Assembly: GCF_014490035.1 (NCBI RefSeq)
Contig: NZ_CP061008.1
Span: 6,572,001 to 6,636,000, forward strand
Direction: 5' to 3'
Length of the DNA: 64,000 nucleotides
DNA from: Achromobacter xylosoxidans
GTDB taxonomy: Bacteria > Pseudomonadota > Gammaproteobacteria > Burkholderiales > Burkholderiaceae_B
Shown here one piece after another: positions 45,304-54,824 of the stretch. The translations under genes and the position numbers were made by a program. The stretch's first letter is position 1; the number at the start of each line of letters is the position of its first letter. Below the pieces are notes generated by a model, which worked only from the letters and a program-made list of their open reading frames with translations, was not told the origin of the DNA and did not search any database.

Positions 45304-45864
45304 CTAAAAGGGCCACCACGAACGGCTGCGATCCACTTCTTCCAGCCCGTCGCGCTTGACCGCGACCTTCACCGTCTCCTCGTTCGGCGAAAACTGCCAG
45401 ACCTTGTAGATGTTGGTGTTCTGCGCCTCGGGCAACGACACCAGCAGCCGCCACTTGCTTTGCTCCAGTTCGCGATAGGCCGCCACCACGCCCACCACGC
45501 GCGCCTCGGCGTTGCCGGGGTACTGCACCACCTTGGTTTCGCCCGGCTTCAGGATGACCTGATCGACATTGAGCAGCTCCGCGCCCAGCGCCGCGTGCGC
45601 ATCGCCCTGCAGCGTGAAGAAGTCGCGCGATTCGAAGATGCTGGCCGATTTCAGTTCATAGATGGTCACCTGCACCGGCGACGGCCTGCCGCTGGCGTTC
45701 TGGTTCACTTTCGGATCCGCGCGCAGTTCGATCGCGTACGGCACGGGCACGCGCTTGGCCGTCGACGAACATGCCGCGAGCATCGCCGCCGTCAACGCAG
45801 CCGCGAGTATCGCCGCGATGCGCCGCCGTTTCGTCGGAATCACTCGTAGGCATGGACTGCTCAT
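45304..45864 (-). CDS. tssJ: T6SS outer membrane lipoprotein TssJ
   Basis: A 186-residue lipoprotein. Start MSSPCLRVIPTKRRRIAAIL, preceded by GAGGT, gives a basic lead and a lipoprotein signal ending LAACSS, so the Cys is lipidated at the outer membrane. The mature part has a transthyretin-like beta sandwich: VQVTIYELKSASIFESRDFF, LNVDQVILKPGETKVVQYPG. It caps the TssM periplasmic arm. A much longer in-frame start overlaps the divergent gene and is rejected. It is the first gene of tssJ-K-L-M-tagF-kinase-like. Confidence 0.93.
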   Translation of the reverse strand: MSSPCLRVIPTKRRRIAAILAAALTAAMLAACSSTAKRVPVPYAIELRADPKVNQNASGRPSPVQVTIYELKSASIFESRDFFTLQGDAHAALGAELLNVDQVILKPGETKVVQYPGNAEARVVGVVAAYRELEQSKWRLLVSLPEAQNTNIYKVWQFSPNEETVKVAVKRDGLEEVDRSRSWWPF

Positions 45865-45982
45865 AAGACCTCGGAAATAAAAGTACACACGTCTGTTACG
45901 CCGCGACGCATACCTTGCACGGCGAGCCGCTATCATCGGCGGAATGACCAGGCCTACACACTCCAAACGACACGCCCGCGCC

Positions 45983-46354
45983 ATGAAACAGCCCGCACGC
46001 ATCTGCTTGATATCCACGCTCGCGCTGCTTGCGGCCTGTGCTTCCACCCCATCGCCGCAGGCTGTGGAAGCCTTGCAGCAGGTGCGCGACGAATACGCCG
46101 CCAGCCGCTTCGGCGCCGTCGTGCGCACGGTCGCGACTTCCGACGCGCTTGCCACCGCGCCCACGGCCATGCGGGTCGAAGCGCTCAAGCTGCAGGCCTT
46201 CAGCTACTGCGTGACCAACTATCGCCAGCTGTGCGAAGACAGCTTCGCGCGCATCCTGCAGTTGCAACCCTCGTTCCAGCTCGCGCCGAATGAGGCCGGA
46301 CACCCCCAGTGGGGACCGGCGTTCCAGGCGGCGCAAGCGTCCCAGACCCGTTAA
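45983..46354 (+). CDS. T6SS-associated lipoprotein (TssQ-like)
   Basis: A 123-residue lipoprotein. MKQPARICLISTLALLAACAS is a clear lipoprotein signal with a lipidated Cys; an upstream ATG at 45944 adds 13 residues and is less likely. The mature part looks like a short TPR-type helical repeat (VEALQQVRDEYAASRFGAVV; ALKLQAFSYCVTNYRQLCED; SFARILQLQPSFQL). This matches my recollection of the TssQ family of T6SS-associated lipoproteins, but I cannot confirm it here. It is divergent from tssJ with about 118 bp between and is followed by the FHA gene. Confidence 0.75.
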   Translation: MKQPARICLISTLALLAACASTPSPQAVEALQQVRDEYAASRFGAVVRTVATSDALATAPTAMRVEALKLQAFSYCVTNYRQLCEDSFARILQLQPSFQLAPNEAGHPQWGPAFQAAQASQTR

Positions 46355-46381
46355 CGCGCCGACGGCGCCCAGGAGACAGGC

Positions 46382-47143
46382 GTGAAGCTCACCGTGTTCC
46401 AGCGTGCCGGCGATCCGGCCTTCGAACCCATCCACGCCGTGTTCACGGCGCCCGGCGGCACGGTAGGCCGCAGTCTCGACAACCAACTGGCCCTGCCCGA
46501 CCCGACGCGCGGCATCTGCCGCGTGCAGGCGGCGATCCGCGTCAACGACGAGGACGCCGGCTTTCTGCTCAACCTGAGCGACATGAGCACGGTCAGCGTC
46601 AATGGCCAGGCGCTCGCGCGCGACCAGGAAGTGCCGCTGCATCCAGGCGACGAGCTGCAGATCGGCGACTACCGGCTGCGCGCCGCAGCGGCCGCGCCCG
46701 AGGCGCCGGCAACCAGCGTGGCCGCCGCGGCCGACGACGACATCTTCAGCGACCTGATCGGCCCGGGCACCCTGCCCGTGGGCAGCGCGCCGGACGTCTC
46801 CACGCACCCCTTCGATCTGGACTCCGCGCAAGCGCGCAACCCGGAGGATCCCCTGCGCCACCTGCCGCCCGGCGACGGCGCGGTGTCGCGCCCGCCCACC
46901 GATCCGCTGGCGCTGTTCGATGCGCCCGGCGACGGCACGCCCAGCATCTTCTCGGACGGCACCCCGTCCGCCCTGCCCGCCCACGACGCGCTGGCCGAGC
47001 ACCGCACTCATCCCGTCGACGACACGCTGGGCCACCCGCGCGACGCGGCAGACGCCCGCAGCGCGTCCAACCATCTGCGCGAGATCGGCGGCTACCTGCG
47101 GCCCGCGCCCGTCAAGCCCGAGTCCGGCGACAAGAACCGTTGA
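46382..47143 (+). CDS. FHA domain protein of the T6SS
   Basis: A 253-residue protein starting with GTG (AGGAGACAGG upstream). The FHA domain takes residues 1-100: AVFTAPGGTVGRSLDNQLAL with the phosphothreonine-binding Arg/Ser, ICRVQAAIRV and MSTVSVNGQALARDQ. The remaining part is low-complexity (Ala/Pro/Asp-rich) without a recognised domain. FHA proteins (TagH/Fha) integrate phosphorylation signals that switch T6SS on and bind TagF. The kinase that would phosphorylate its target is not obvious, because the only kinase-like gene here lacks an N-lobe. Ends 4 bp from the convergent clpV stop. Confidence 0.88.
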   Translation: MKLTVFQRAGDPAFEPIHAVFTAPGGTVGRSLDNQLALPDPTRGICRVQAAIRVNDEDAGFLLNLSDMSTVSVNGQALARDQEVPLHPGDELQIGDYRLRAAAAAPEAPATSVAAAADDDIFSDLIGPGTLPVGSAPDVSTHPFDLDSAQARNPEDPLRHLPPGDGAVSRPPTDPLALFDAPGDGTPSIFSDGTPSALPAHDALAEHRTHPVDDTLGHPRDAADARSASNHLREIGGYLRPAPVKPESGDKNR

Positions 47144-47147
47144 GGTC

Positions 47148-49775
47148 TCAGGCGTAGTCATAGCGGAACTCCCCGTCGGCGGCCGACAGGCTTACCTTGC
47201 TCAGCCTGCGGTCCTGCATGGAGGCGCCCAGCAGTTCCCGGCTGATCCGCGGCAGCACCGTGTTTGTCAGCACGGCATCCACCATGCGCGCCCCCGACTC
47301 CACTTCGGCGCAGCGCGCCACCACCAGCGCAGTAGCCTCGGGCGTCACCTCCAGCACGATGCCGTGCTGCTCGAACAGGCGGCGGCGCACGCGTTCGAAC
47401 TGCAGGTCCACGATGCGCGCCAGCATGGCGTCCGGCAGCGGCAGGTAGGGCACCGCGACCAGCCGCCCCAGCAGCGCGGCCGGAAAGGCTTGCAGCAGCG
47501 GCTCGCGCAATGCCGCGGCCAACGCGGCTGCGTCGGGCAGCAGCTCCGGATCACGGCATAGAGCCGCAATCCGTTCCGCGCCCACGTTGGAGGTCAGGAT
47601 GATCACCGCATTGCGGAAATCGATGTAGCGCCCCTCGCCGTCCTCCATCCAGCCCTTGTCAAAGACCTGGAAGAAGATCTCGTGCACGTCGGCATGCGCC
47701 TTCTCCACCTCGTCCAGCAACACCACGCTGTAGGGCCGCCGGCGCACGGCCTCGGTCAGCACGCCGCCCTCGCCATACCCGACATATCCCGGCGGCGCGC
47801 CCTTGAGCGTGGACACCGTATGCGACTCCTGGAACTCGCTCATGTTGATTGTGATCAGGTTCTGTTCGCCGCCGTAAAGCGCCTCGGCCAGCGCCAGCGC
47901 GGTCTCCGTCTTGCCGACGCCGCTGGGACCGCAGAGCAGGAACACGCCTACCGGCTTGTCCGGGTCGGTCAGGCCGGCGCGCGAAGTCTGGACGCGGCGC
48001 GCCACCGCATCCAGCGCTTCACGCTGGCCGATCACCCGCGCCGAAAGCGTATCCGCCAGGTCCAGCACGGCGCGCGCCTCGTCCCGCAGCATGCGGCCCA
48101 CGGGTATGCCGGTCCAGTCGGCCACCACTGCGGCCACGGCGGCGGCATCGACCGCGCAATGCACCATCGCCGTCTCGCCCTGGCTGGCCGTCAGCGCTGC
48201 ACGCGCCTGCGCCAACGCGTGGCGCTGATCTTCCTGGGCGTCGGAGGACGCGAGTTCCAGCGTCTGGCGGAGTGTCAGCACGCGCTCGGCCAGCCCGCGC
48301 TCGGAATCCCAGCGCTCCGCCAGCGCCCGCTCCTCTTCCGTCGCGACGGCCTGCTCGGCCGCCAGCCGTTCGATCCGCTGCGCGTCGCCTTCTCCCAGAC
48401 ACAGCTCGCGTTCGGCGATGCGTAGCGCCAGCTCCAGCGCCTGCACCCGCCTGCGCGCGTCCTCCAGGCTGGGCGGTGCCGCATGCTGGCTGACCGCGAC
48501 GCGCGCGCAGGCCGTGTCCAGCAATGCGACGGCCTTGTCGGGCAGCTGGCGCGCCGGAATGTAGCGGTGCGACAGCGTCACCGCCGCTTCGATCGCCTCG
48601 TCCAGCAGCAGCACGCCATGGTGCGCCTGCAGCGTTTCAGCCAGCCCGCGCAGCATGCCGAATGCGCGCGCCTCGTCGGGCTCGTGCACTTGTATGACCT
48701 GAAAGCGGCGGCTCAATGCGGGGTCTTTCTCGATGTACTTCTTGTATTCCGACCAGGTGGTGGCGCCTATGGTGCGCAGTTGGCCTCGCGCCAGCGCCGG
48801 CTTCAACAGATTGGCCGCGTCTCCGGTGCCTGCCGCGCCGCCCGCGCCCACCAGCGTGTGGATCTCGTCGATGAACAGCACCACCGGCTTCTCGCTGGCC
48901 TGAACCTCGTCGATGACGCCGCGCAGCCGCTGCTCGAATTCGCCCTTCACGCCCGCGCCCGCCTGCAGCAGGCCGATATCCAGCAGATACAGCGTCACGT
49001 CGCGCAGTTGCGGCGGCACCTCGCCTGCCGCCAGGCGCAGCGCCAGCCCTTCCACCACGGCTGTCTTGCCGACGCCGGCCTCGCCGGCCAGCAACGGATT
49101 GTTCTGCCGCCGCCGCATCAGCACGTCGATGAGCTGGCGAATTTCCTCGTCGCGCCCGGACACCGGGTCGATCTCGCCCGCGCGCGCCCGCGCAGTCAGG
49201 TCGACGGCGAACCGCGCCAGCGCGGAACCGCCCGCGTCCGGCGCCCCGGCAGCGGCGACGGATGCAGTCTCGGCCGCGTCTTCCGGCGAGCCCTGCACGA
49301 TCTCCGGCAGCTGTTCCAACAGCGTGTCTGGCGCGATGCGCGAGAACTGGGCCGACATGCCCAGCAGCACATGGCGCAGCGCGTAGGTCCGCGCCAGTCC
49401 CGCCAGCAGATGGCCGCTGCGGATGCGCGCCGCGCCATAGCGCAGCGAGCCCAGCACCCAGGCTCTTTCGACCGCATGGTCGATGTGTTCGGACAGGTCG
49501 GAAACCGAGCCCGCGCCGGCCGGCAGGCGGTCGAGCTCCGCGGTCAGGTCGGCCTGCAGGATGGCCAGGTCCAGCCCGAAGCGGCGCGCGATGCGGTGCA
49601 GGTCGCTGTCTTGCGCGTGCAGGATCTGATGCACCCAATGCACCAGCTCCACATAGGGATTGCCGCGCAGCTTGCAGAACGCGGTGGCGCCCTCCAGCGT
49701 CTGGTAGAGCAGCGGATTGAGCTTTCCGAAGAGGTCGATGCGGCCGATATCGGACATGGCATGGTGGCGCGTCAT
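47148..49775 (-). CDS. tssH: T6SS sheath-disassembly ATPase ClpV (TssH)
   Basis: An 875-residue AAA+ ATPase that disassembles the contracted TssB/TssC sheath. N-domain about 1-160 ([20 protein letters not shown]), first ATPase with [18 protein letters not shown] and [18 protein letters not shown], a coiled-coil middle domain, and second ATPase with [18 protein letters not shown] and [18 protein letters not shown]. The start [19 protein letters not shown] overlaps the tssG stop as ATGA; a second Met (49757) is possible. A far longer in-frame extension across tssG is not coding. Confidence 0.96.
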   Translation of the reverse strand: MTRHHAMSDIGRIDLFGKLNPLLYQTLEGATAFCKLRGNPYVELVHWVHQILHAQDSDLHRIARRFGLDLAILQADLTAELDRLPAGAGSVSDLSEHIDHAVERAWVLGSLRYGAARIRSGHLLAGLARTYALRHVLLGMSAQFSRIAPDTLLEQLPEIVQGSPEDAAETASVAAAGAPDAGGSALARFAVDLTARARAGEIDPVSGRDEEIRQLIDVLMRRRQNNPLLAGEAGVGKTAVVEGLALRLAAGEVPPQLRDVTLYLLDIGLLQAGAGVKGEFEQRLRGVIDEVQASEKPVVLFIDEIHTLVGAGGAAGTGDAANLLKPALARGQLRTIGATTWSEYKKYIEKDPALSRRFQVIQVHEPDEARAFGMLRGLAETLQAHHGVLLLDEAIEAAVTLSHRYIPARQLPDKAVALLDTACARVAVSQHAAPPSLEDARRRVQALELALRIAERELCLGEGDAQRIERLAAEQAVATEEERALAERWDSERGLAERVLTLRQTLELASSDAQEDQRHALAQARAALTASQGETAMVHCAVDAAAVAAVVADWTGIPVGRMLRDEARAVLDLADTLSARVIGQREALDAVARRVQTSRAGLTDPDKPVGVFLLCGPSGVGKTETALALAEALYGGEQNLITINMSEFQESHTVSTLKGAPPGYVGYGEGGVLTEAVRRRPYSVVLLDEVEKAHADVHEIFFQVFDKGWMEDGEGRYIDFRNAVIILTSNVGAERIAALCRDPELLPDAAALAAALREPLLQAFPAALLGRLVAVPYLPLPDAMLARIVDLQFERVRRRLFEQHGIVLEVTPEATALVVARCAEVESGARMVDAVLTNTVLPRISRELLGASMQDRRLSKVSLSAADGEFRYDYA

Positions 49776-50875
49776 ACGCGCGTCGTCGTTGAGGTTGAGG
49801 CCGGCGCACGGCCACGTGGCGGCCGAGCGCCGCGGCTTTCGTAGTCCAGCAGGAGATCGCCCGCCTCGCCTTGTTCGGGCCGGCGCCTGCCCAGCCACGA
49901 CGACAGGCCCAGCGGACGACTTGCGCCCAGGCTCAGTCCGCGCGCGTCCTCCGCACGCAGCACCGGTCTCAGGTCCCAGGCCAGCTCCATGCCGATGTAA
50001 TGCCTGACCCAATGCGTCAGTTGGCGGGCGCGTGCGCCTCCCGGCAGAAAGCTCTGGTAGTCCTCCAGCGCCAGCGGGCCGATCTCGATGCGGAACTTGT
50101 GCTGGGCATCGCGCACCGCCACGCCCAGCACCGTGTCGCGTCCCAGTCCCGCAAAGCCGCCCAGGCCCAGACGCTGCCCGGGCTCCAGGCGGATCCATTG
50201 CGGCACGAACTCGCGGATACGCACGGGCAGGCCGAAGAACGATTGCAGGATGTGCTTGAGTCCTTCGGGGTTGCGGGTCTGCCGCGTCAGGTGGCCCGCC
50301 ATGTGGTACTTGGCGTGATCCAGCACCGCATCGCGGCGCCGCATCGACGGTTCGCCCATGTGCAACAGGCTGGCCACGTAGCGTGTAAAGCGCTCGTCCT
50401 TGCGGTCCAGGCTGACCGTGCTCTGCGCGTCCGCCCAGGCGCGGTAGAACAGCAGGATGAGCCGGTGATGGAACACGTCGGCAAATGCGGACAGCGTGCG
50501 GTCGCCGTGATGCGCCAGGCGCTCGCGGGCATGCTCCGTCAGGTGCAGGGGCAAGGGTCCGTTGGGACCGAACAGGCCGAAGCTGTAGATCGACAGTTCC
50601 GCGGGCCGCCCGCCCGTCGCGGCGCGCGCGGCGGCCACGGTCGACGGCGCGAATGCCATCGACGGCTCCTGCCGCAGCCGCACGGGTTCGTGGCGCGCAA
50701 CCGTATCGCGTCCCAAGGGCTTGCGCGCGCCCGAGAGCGCATCGATCCAGCGCAAGGCATGGAACAGGTCATGGGCGTACGGTTCACGCTCGACTGCGCG
50801 CCACCATTGCGCCAGCGCGCCAACAGGCGCGGCGGACGGATGGACGGGATCGGCGACGGGCTGGGCGATATCCAC
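49772..50875 (-). CDS. tssG: T6SS baseplate protein TssG
   Basis: A 367-residue baseplate wedge protein. Marks: WWRAVEREPYAHDLFHALRW at the N-terminus, LPLHLTEHARERLAHHGDRT, FHHRLILLFYRAWADAQSTV and GPLALEDYQSFLPGG. With TssF and TssE it forms the wedge that docks on VgrG. The start MDIAQPVADP follows the DUF3540 gene by 4 bp. The C-terminal 35 residues are Arg/Gly/Ser-rich and not obviously conserved. It overlaps clpV by ATGA. Confidence 0.93.
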   Translation of the reverse strand: MDIAQPVADPVHPSAAPVGALAQWWRAVEREPYAHDLFHALRWIDALSGARKPLGRDTVARHEPVRLRQEPSMAFAPSTVAAARAATGGRPAELSIYSFGLFGPNGPLPLHLTEHARERLAHHGDRTLSAFADVFHHRLILLFYRAWADAQSTVSLDRKDERFTRYVASLLHMGEPSMRRRDAVLDHAKYHMAGHLTRQTRNPEGLKHILQSFFGLPVRIREFVPQWIRLEPGQRLGLGGFAGLGRDTVLGVAVRDAQHKFRIEIGPLALEDYQSFLPGGARARQLTHWVRHYIGMELAWDLRPVLRAEDARGLSLGASRPLGLSSWLGRRRPEQGEAGDLLLDYESRGARPPRGRAPASTSTTTRV

Positions 50876-50879
50876 CGTC

Positions 50880-51515
50880 CTACCCCATGTGTATCTGCTT
50901 GGCGTCCACCTTGACCAGGTCGCCGCCCGTCACCACCGTGTAGGCCGCGTGCAGCCGCGCGCTCTGCTCGGCCTGGAAATCGATGGCGCCGGCGCGCACC
51001 TGGTCCATCTCGCTGACGCTGCGCTGCGACAGCCGCGCCATCAGCGTCATGCGGTCCATCACTGCCTCGTAACTGCGGCCCACCAGCCGCACTTCACCCA
51101 CGGTGGCATGCAGCTGCTTCGCCACCATGCGCATGCTGCCGCAGGTATGGCGTTCCTCTCCGGCCTCTACCGCGTACTCGGGCGCCCGCACGCGCACGGC
51201 GCTCTCGCCCTCCAGCAGCACGCCGCCGCTGCGCGAGCGCAATACCAGATCGCCCTCGGCTTGCAGCGTGGCGCGCGCGGGATCGGCCTGCACGGTCACG
51301 GCGATCAGGTAAATGCGGGCGGGGTCCGGGCCGCTGATCAGCACCTCGTCGCCCGGCTGCGGCTCCAGCAGGCAGCTGGCGGCGCGCTGCACGGTCCAGA
51401 CGCGGCCATCGCAGGCCACGGCATAGCTGCCGTCGTCTTCGCGGCGCAGCAGTTCGCCCAGCAAATGGACGGGGTCGTAAGCCATGCGGCTCAGATGTGC
51501 GGCGGACTTCATCAC
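50880..51515 (-). CDS. DUF3540 protein inserted in the T6SS operon
   Basis: A 211-residue protein with the DUF3540 pattern: YAVACDGRVWTVQRAASCLL, PGDEVLISG, a beta-rich repetitive middle (VRVRAPEYAVEAGEERHTCG; MRMVAKQLHATVGEVRLVG) and C-terminal SEMDQVRAGAIDFQAEQSAR. DUF3540 genes are usually found with PAAR (DUF4150), DUF2169 and pentapeptide proteins in T6SS effector islands, where their role is unclear; the beta-helical middle resembles VgrG-like spikes. Here it stands between tssF (25 bp) and tssG (4 bp) inside the core operon, an unusual place. Start could also be the second Met. Confidence 0.8.
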   Translation of the reverse strand: MMKSAAHLSRMAYDPVHLLGELLRREDDGSYAVACDGRVWTVQRAASCLLEPQPGDEVLISGPDPARIYLIAVTVQADPARATLQAEGDLVLRSRSGGVLLEGESAVRVRAPEYAVEAGEERHTCGSMRMVAKQLHATVGEVRLVGRSYEAVMDRMTLMARLSQRSVSEMDQVRAGAIDFQAEQSARLHAAYTVVTGGDLVKVDAKQIHMG

Positions 51516-51540
51516 GCGCTCCTTTTAGTGTGCACAGCCC

Positions 51541-53445
51541 CTAGACCACGGGCCGGCGTCCCATGCGGGGCTTGTAGCGGGCGATCTCGCCGCGCTGCAG
51601 GGTCGACAGGACCAGCTCCGACATCAGGTTGATCGATACATGGCGTGCGAAGAACTGCTCCAGCACGGCGCCAAACAGATAGGGGCTGATGCCCGAAAAC
51701 GCGGTCTCGTCCACCTGCAGCGCGATGCGCACGCCGCGCCCGTGGACGATGGGGCCGGGCACGGGCAGGCGGTGATGCACCGGCGTCGCGCTGACGTGCC
51801 GCAGGCCCGCGATGTGCCGGCGCATGCCCGGCTCGGCCAGGTTGCCGTACACGTGCAGCATCTCGCGCAGGGTCTGCGCGCCCTGCTCGGCGTCCAGGTC
51901 GGTCAGGCTGAGGTAGTTCAGGCCCAGGTGGCTGATCAGGTGCCAGGTAGCGGCGTTCTCGGCCAGCGCCGCGCGCGGCCGTGAGGGCCCGTGCAGCACC
52001 TTGACCGCGCGCACCGGCGCCGACACGCGCAAGGTCATGTCGGTGTCGCCGCCCAGCGGCAACAGCAGCGCCAGATCGCGGTTGGTGCACAGGGTCTCCA
52101 GGGTCAGGTGGCGCAGGTCGCCCGAGAACGGCGCCTCACGCCGGTCCACCAGCGACAGGAACACTTCGCTGCCGATGTAGCCGCTGCGCGTGCCGTTGCG
52201 TTGCGCGCTATCGGACACCAGCCGCGGCTCGCGGCGCATGGAGAAGTACGCGCCATGCTCGTCGGGGTCGCTGCCCAGCGAACCGTAGAACGGCCGGAAC
52301 TCCTGCTCCTGCCGTTGCGCGGCAGCATGGCCCGCGACGCGCGTCACGCCGTAGACCTCGTAGTCCAGCGGGCGGCTGCGGTCGATGACCACGTGGTACT
52401 CGGAAGTCCTGGGCGTTACCGCCACGCGGTCCGCCCGCTTGGCGAACAGGTTGATCACCGGCACGCAATGCAGCGCCAGGTTGGCGGCCGATATCGCCCC
52501 TTCCAATTCCGGCGCCGCCATCGAGAACAGCAGGGTCAGGTCGAAAGCACGGGTTTCGCGCTGCGCGCCCTGGGGCAGCGCGGGCGTGCGCAGACCCTGC
52601 TTCAATCCGTTGACGCTGAAGAACAGATAGCGCTGCGCAAATGCGAAATACTCCTGCAAGAGGCGATAGCCCTGGAACACGCGGGCGTCGCCCGGCAGCA
52701 ACGCCTGTTCGTCGGCAAAACCTTCGTGACGCACCGCGTCCGGCGGCAACCTGTTGATCCATGCCACCGGCCTGGCGGTGTCGTGCCCCAGCACCGCCAC
52801 GGTATGCCCCATGACGACTTCAAGCAGGCGCTGCATCTGCAGGTCCTGGCCGTTCAGGTGGAACACCAGCTGATCGAGATCCAGGTCCTCCAGGCGTTGC
52901 CCGCCGCAAACCTCTATCCGGATGCGCAGCGCGCTCAGCACGCGCGCAGTGCGCCCGGCCAGGCCCAGCCTCGCCAGCGGCAGATCCTGCGGCGCGGCCG
53001 TGAATTCCGCCTGCGTGACCTGCAGCGGCCACAGGCGCAGGGCGTGGCCGGTGGTGAAATCGCACGGCGTCTGCTCGCCGCGCGCCACACGGCCGCGCAA
53101 CAGCGTGCCGCGCGGCAATTCGAAGCCTCCCGCCAACGTGCCCTCGTTCATGCTGGGCGCGAACTGCACGATGGCCATCGCCGGGGTGGGCGCCAGGTAG
53201 TTGGGATACACCACCTCCAGCAGCCGCTGCGAGAAGCGCGGAAACTCGGCATCCATCTTCATATGGATGCGGGCGGTCAGAAAGCTGAAGCCCTCCAGCA
53301 GGCGTTCGACATAAGGATCGGCGACCTCCGTGGCATTCATGCCCAGCCGCGCCGCCACCTTGGGATGGGCCTGCGCAAACTCCGCGCCCAGCTCCCGCAG
53401 ATAGACCAGTTCCCGGTTGTAGTAATCCAGCAGCCGATCGTCCAT
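51541..53445 (-). CDS. tssF: T6SS baseplate protein TssF
   Basis: A 634-residue protein. The N-terminal signature LLDYYNRELVYLRELGAEFA is followed by DPYVERLLEGFSFLTARIHM and YPNYLAPTPAMAIVQF, all characteristic of TssF, the large wedge subunit of the baseplate. Length is normal (about 600). The start overlaps the tssE stop as ATGA, which sets coordinated synthesis of wedge subunits; a longer in-frame reading overlaps tssE and is not accepted. The C-terminus (LYLFGAVLEQFFARHVSINL in frame near the end) also fits the family. Confidence 0.95.
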   Translation of the reverse strand: MDDRLLDYYNRELVYLRELGAEFAQAHPKVAARLGMNATEVADPYVERLLEGFSFLTARIHMKMDAEFPRFSQRLLEVVYPNYLAPTPAMAIVQFAPSMNEGTLAGGFELPRGTLLRGRVARGEQTPCDFTTGHALRLWPLQVTQAEFTAAPQDLPLARLGLAGRTARVLSALRIRIEVCGGQRLEDLDLDQLVFHLNGQDLQMQRLLEVVMGHTVAVLGHDTARPVAWINRLPPDAVRHEGFADEQALLPGDARVFQGYRLLQEYFAFAQRYLFFSVNGLKQGLRTPALPQGAQRETRAFDLTLLFSMAAPELEGAISAANLALHCVPVINLFAKRADRVAVTPRTSEYHVVIDRSRPLDYEVYGVTRVAGHAAAQRQEQEFRPFYGSLGSDPDEHGAYFSMRREPRLVSDSAQRNGTRSGYIGSEVFLSLVDRREAPFSGDLRHLTLETLCTNRDLALLLPLGGDTDMTLRVSAPVRAVKVLHGPSRPRAALAENAATWHLISHLGLNYLSLTDLDAEQGAQTLREMLHVYGNLAEPGMRRHIAGLRHVSATPVHHRLPVPGPIVHGRGVRIALQVDETAFSGISPYLFGAVLEQFFARHVSINLMSELVLSTLQRGEIARYKPRMGRRPVV

Positions 53446-53996
53446 CAGGCACCGCCCAGATCGCGCAGATCCATGTGGCCGCTTTCCAGGTCGATGTCCG
53501 TGCGGAACAGGAACTCGAGCGGCTGCGGCACGCACCACAGCATGCCGCGTATCTCCAGGCTCAGCACATTGTGGTGCTCCAGCGTGCCGGCATCGGACAC
53601 GCAGCGCACTTCCACCGACGAATCCAGGATGCGTGGCTCGAACGCGGAGATCGCTTCGCGGATCGACTCTTCGACGTCGATCCAGTCGATCTCCGACATG
53701 CGCTTCCCGGCCATGGCGCGCACGCCGAAGTTCAGCGCCGAGGCGGCCACCGGGCGGTGCGCCGACAGATCCTGGGACGCCTGAAGATTGACGGTATTGA
53801 GCAGCCAGCGCAGGTCCCGCAGCACCGCCGCGCGCAGCGCCTCATGCGTCAGCATGGCGTTTTCGCGCGGTTCTTCGCGCTTGGCGGGTTCGTTGTCCAT
53901 CAGGCGGTCCAGCAGCGACGGCTGCAGCCGGTCGCGCGCCGCGCGCTGGCCGCGCGAGAGCGGCTCCCAATCGCCCGGACGGTCGGCGTGGCCCAT
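53445..53996 (-). CDS. tssE: T6SS baseplate protein TssE
   Basis: A 183-residue gp25-like baseplate protein. The fold core reads AVLRDLRWLLNTVNLQASQD, then SALNFGVRAMAGKRMSEIDW and VEESIREAISAFEPRILDSS. TssE primes sheath polymerisation. The start MGHADRPGDWEPLSRG overlaps the tagJ stop as ATGA. The N-terminal 60 residues are basic and acidic (RDRLQPSLLDRLMDNEPAKR), matching the RLxPSLxxRL region of TssE. Confidence 0.93.
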   Translation of the reverse strand: MGHADRPGDWEPLSRGQRAARDRLQPSLLDRLMDNEPAKREEPRENAMLTHEALRAAVLRDLRWLLNTVNLQASQDLSAHRPVAASALNFGVRAMAGKRMSEIDWIDVEESIREAISAFEPRILDSSVEVRCVSDAGTLEHHNVLSLEIRGMLWCVPQPLEFLFRTDIDLESGHMDLRDLGGA

Positions 53997-54811
53997 CACG
54001 CCAGCTCCAGGCTGCGTACCTCGAGCAGCGCAATATCCGCCGCATCCGTCAGCCACATCTTCTGCCCCACGCCCGCGTAGGTATCACCCTGCAACGCGCG
54101 CCAGTCGGTCGTCCTGCCCAGCTTGGCCGAGTCGGACAGTTCGACCATGCGCGCGCCGGGCGCCGCGGGGTAGCGCGCCGGCACCAGGCCCTGCCGCACC
54201 CGGCCGTCTTCCAGTTCGATCTCGGCCTGCGCCCAGACCAGATCGCACAGGCCTTCCGGCGCAAGCAGACGCACGCGCTTGAGCGCGGCGAAGGGCAACC
54301 ACACGTAGCGCCCGCCTGCCAGGAACTCGAACACCGGCCCAAGGCGGCTGTCGCCGTCGCAGATCCACTGGAACGGCTGCGCAGTCTCTTGCGCCGCCAG
54401 TTCCAGCAGACCGGCGCGCGCGCTGGCATCCTCGAAAGCCTTGCCGCGCAGCTCGGCCGCCTGGGCTGGCGCGGTACCGTCCAGGCGCAGCGCCGATATC
54501 ATGGCCCGCAGCCAATCGGCGGGCTCGCCCAGCAGCGCGGGTTCGCCTTGCCCGGCAAGCACGGCCTCGCGCTCGCGCTCCGCCGCGATGGCGCTGGCGT
54601 AGAGCACCTGCGTCGGCCGCGCCTGCGCGTTCAGATGCCCGCAGACATTGAGCTGCTCGGCCGCGCGCGCCCAATCGCCCTGCACCGCTAGCAGCTGGAA
54701 CAGCTGGGCGCGCAGGTCCGCGTCGGCGGGCTGCCGGCGCACCTGCGCCTGCAGCTCGTCCAATTGGCCAGCCAGGCTGAGCGCGCCGAAAGGAACCGCG
54801 GCGATGGACAT
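53996..54811 (-). CDS. tagJ: T6SS accessory protein TagJ (ImpE family)
   Basis: A 271-residue protein of the ImpE family: N-terminal TPR-like helices (LDELQAQVRRQPADADLRAQ; VQGDWARAAEQLNVCGHL) and a C-terminal domain with GGRYVWLPFAALKRVRLLAP, DLVWAQAEIELEDG and GQKMWLTD. In Pseudomonas this protein binds the sheath subunit TssB and assists ClpV-driven recycling. The start follows hcp by 13 bp and the end overlaps tssE. It is not essential in all systems. Confidence 0.92.
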   Translation of the reverse strand: MSIAAVPFGALSLAGQLDELQAQVRRQPADADLRAQLFQLLAVQGDWARAAEQLNVCGHLNAQARPTQVLYASAIAAEREREAVLAGQGEPALLGEPADWLRAMISALRLDGTAPAQAAELRGKAFEDASARAGLLELAAQETAQPFQWICDGDSRLGPVFEFLAGGRYVWLPFAALKRVRLLAPEGLCDLVWAQAEIELEDGRVRQGLVPARYPAAPGARMVELSDSAKLGRTTDWRALQGDTYAGVGQKMWLTDAADIALLEVRSLELA

Positions 54812-54824
54812 GGGTGCCTCCGCC

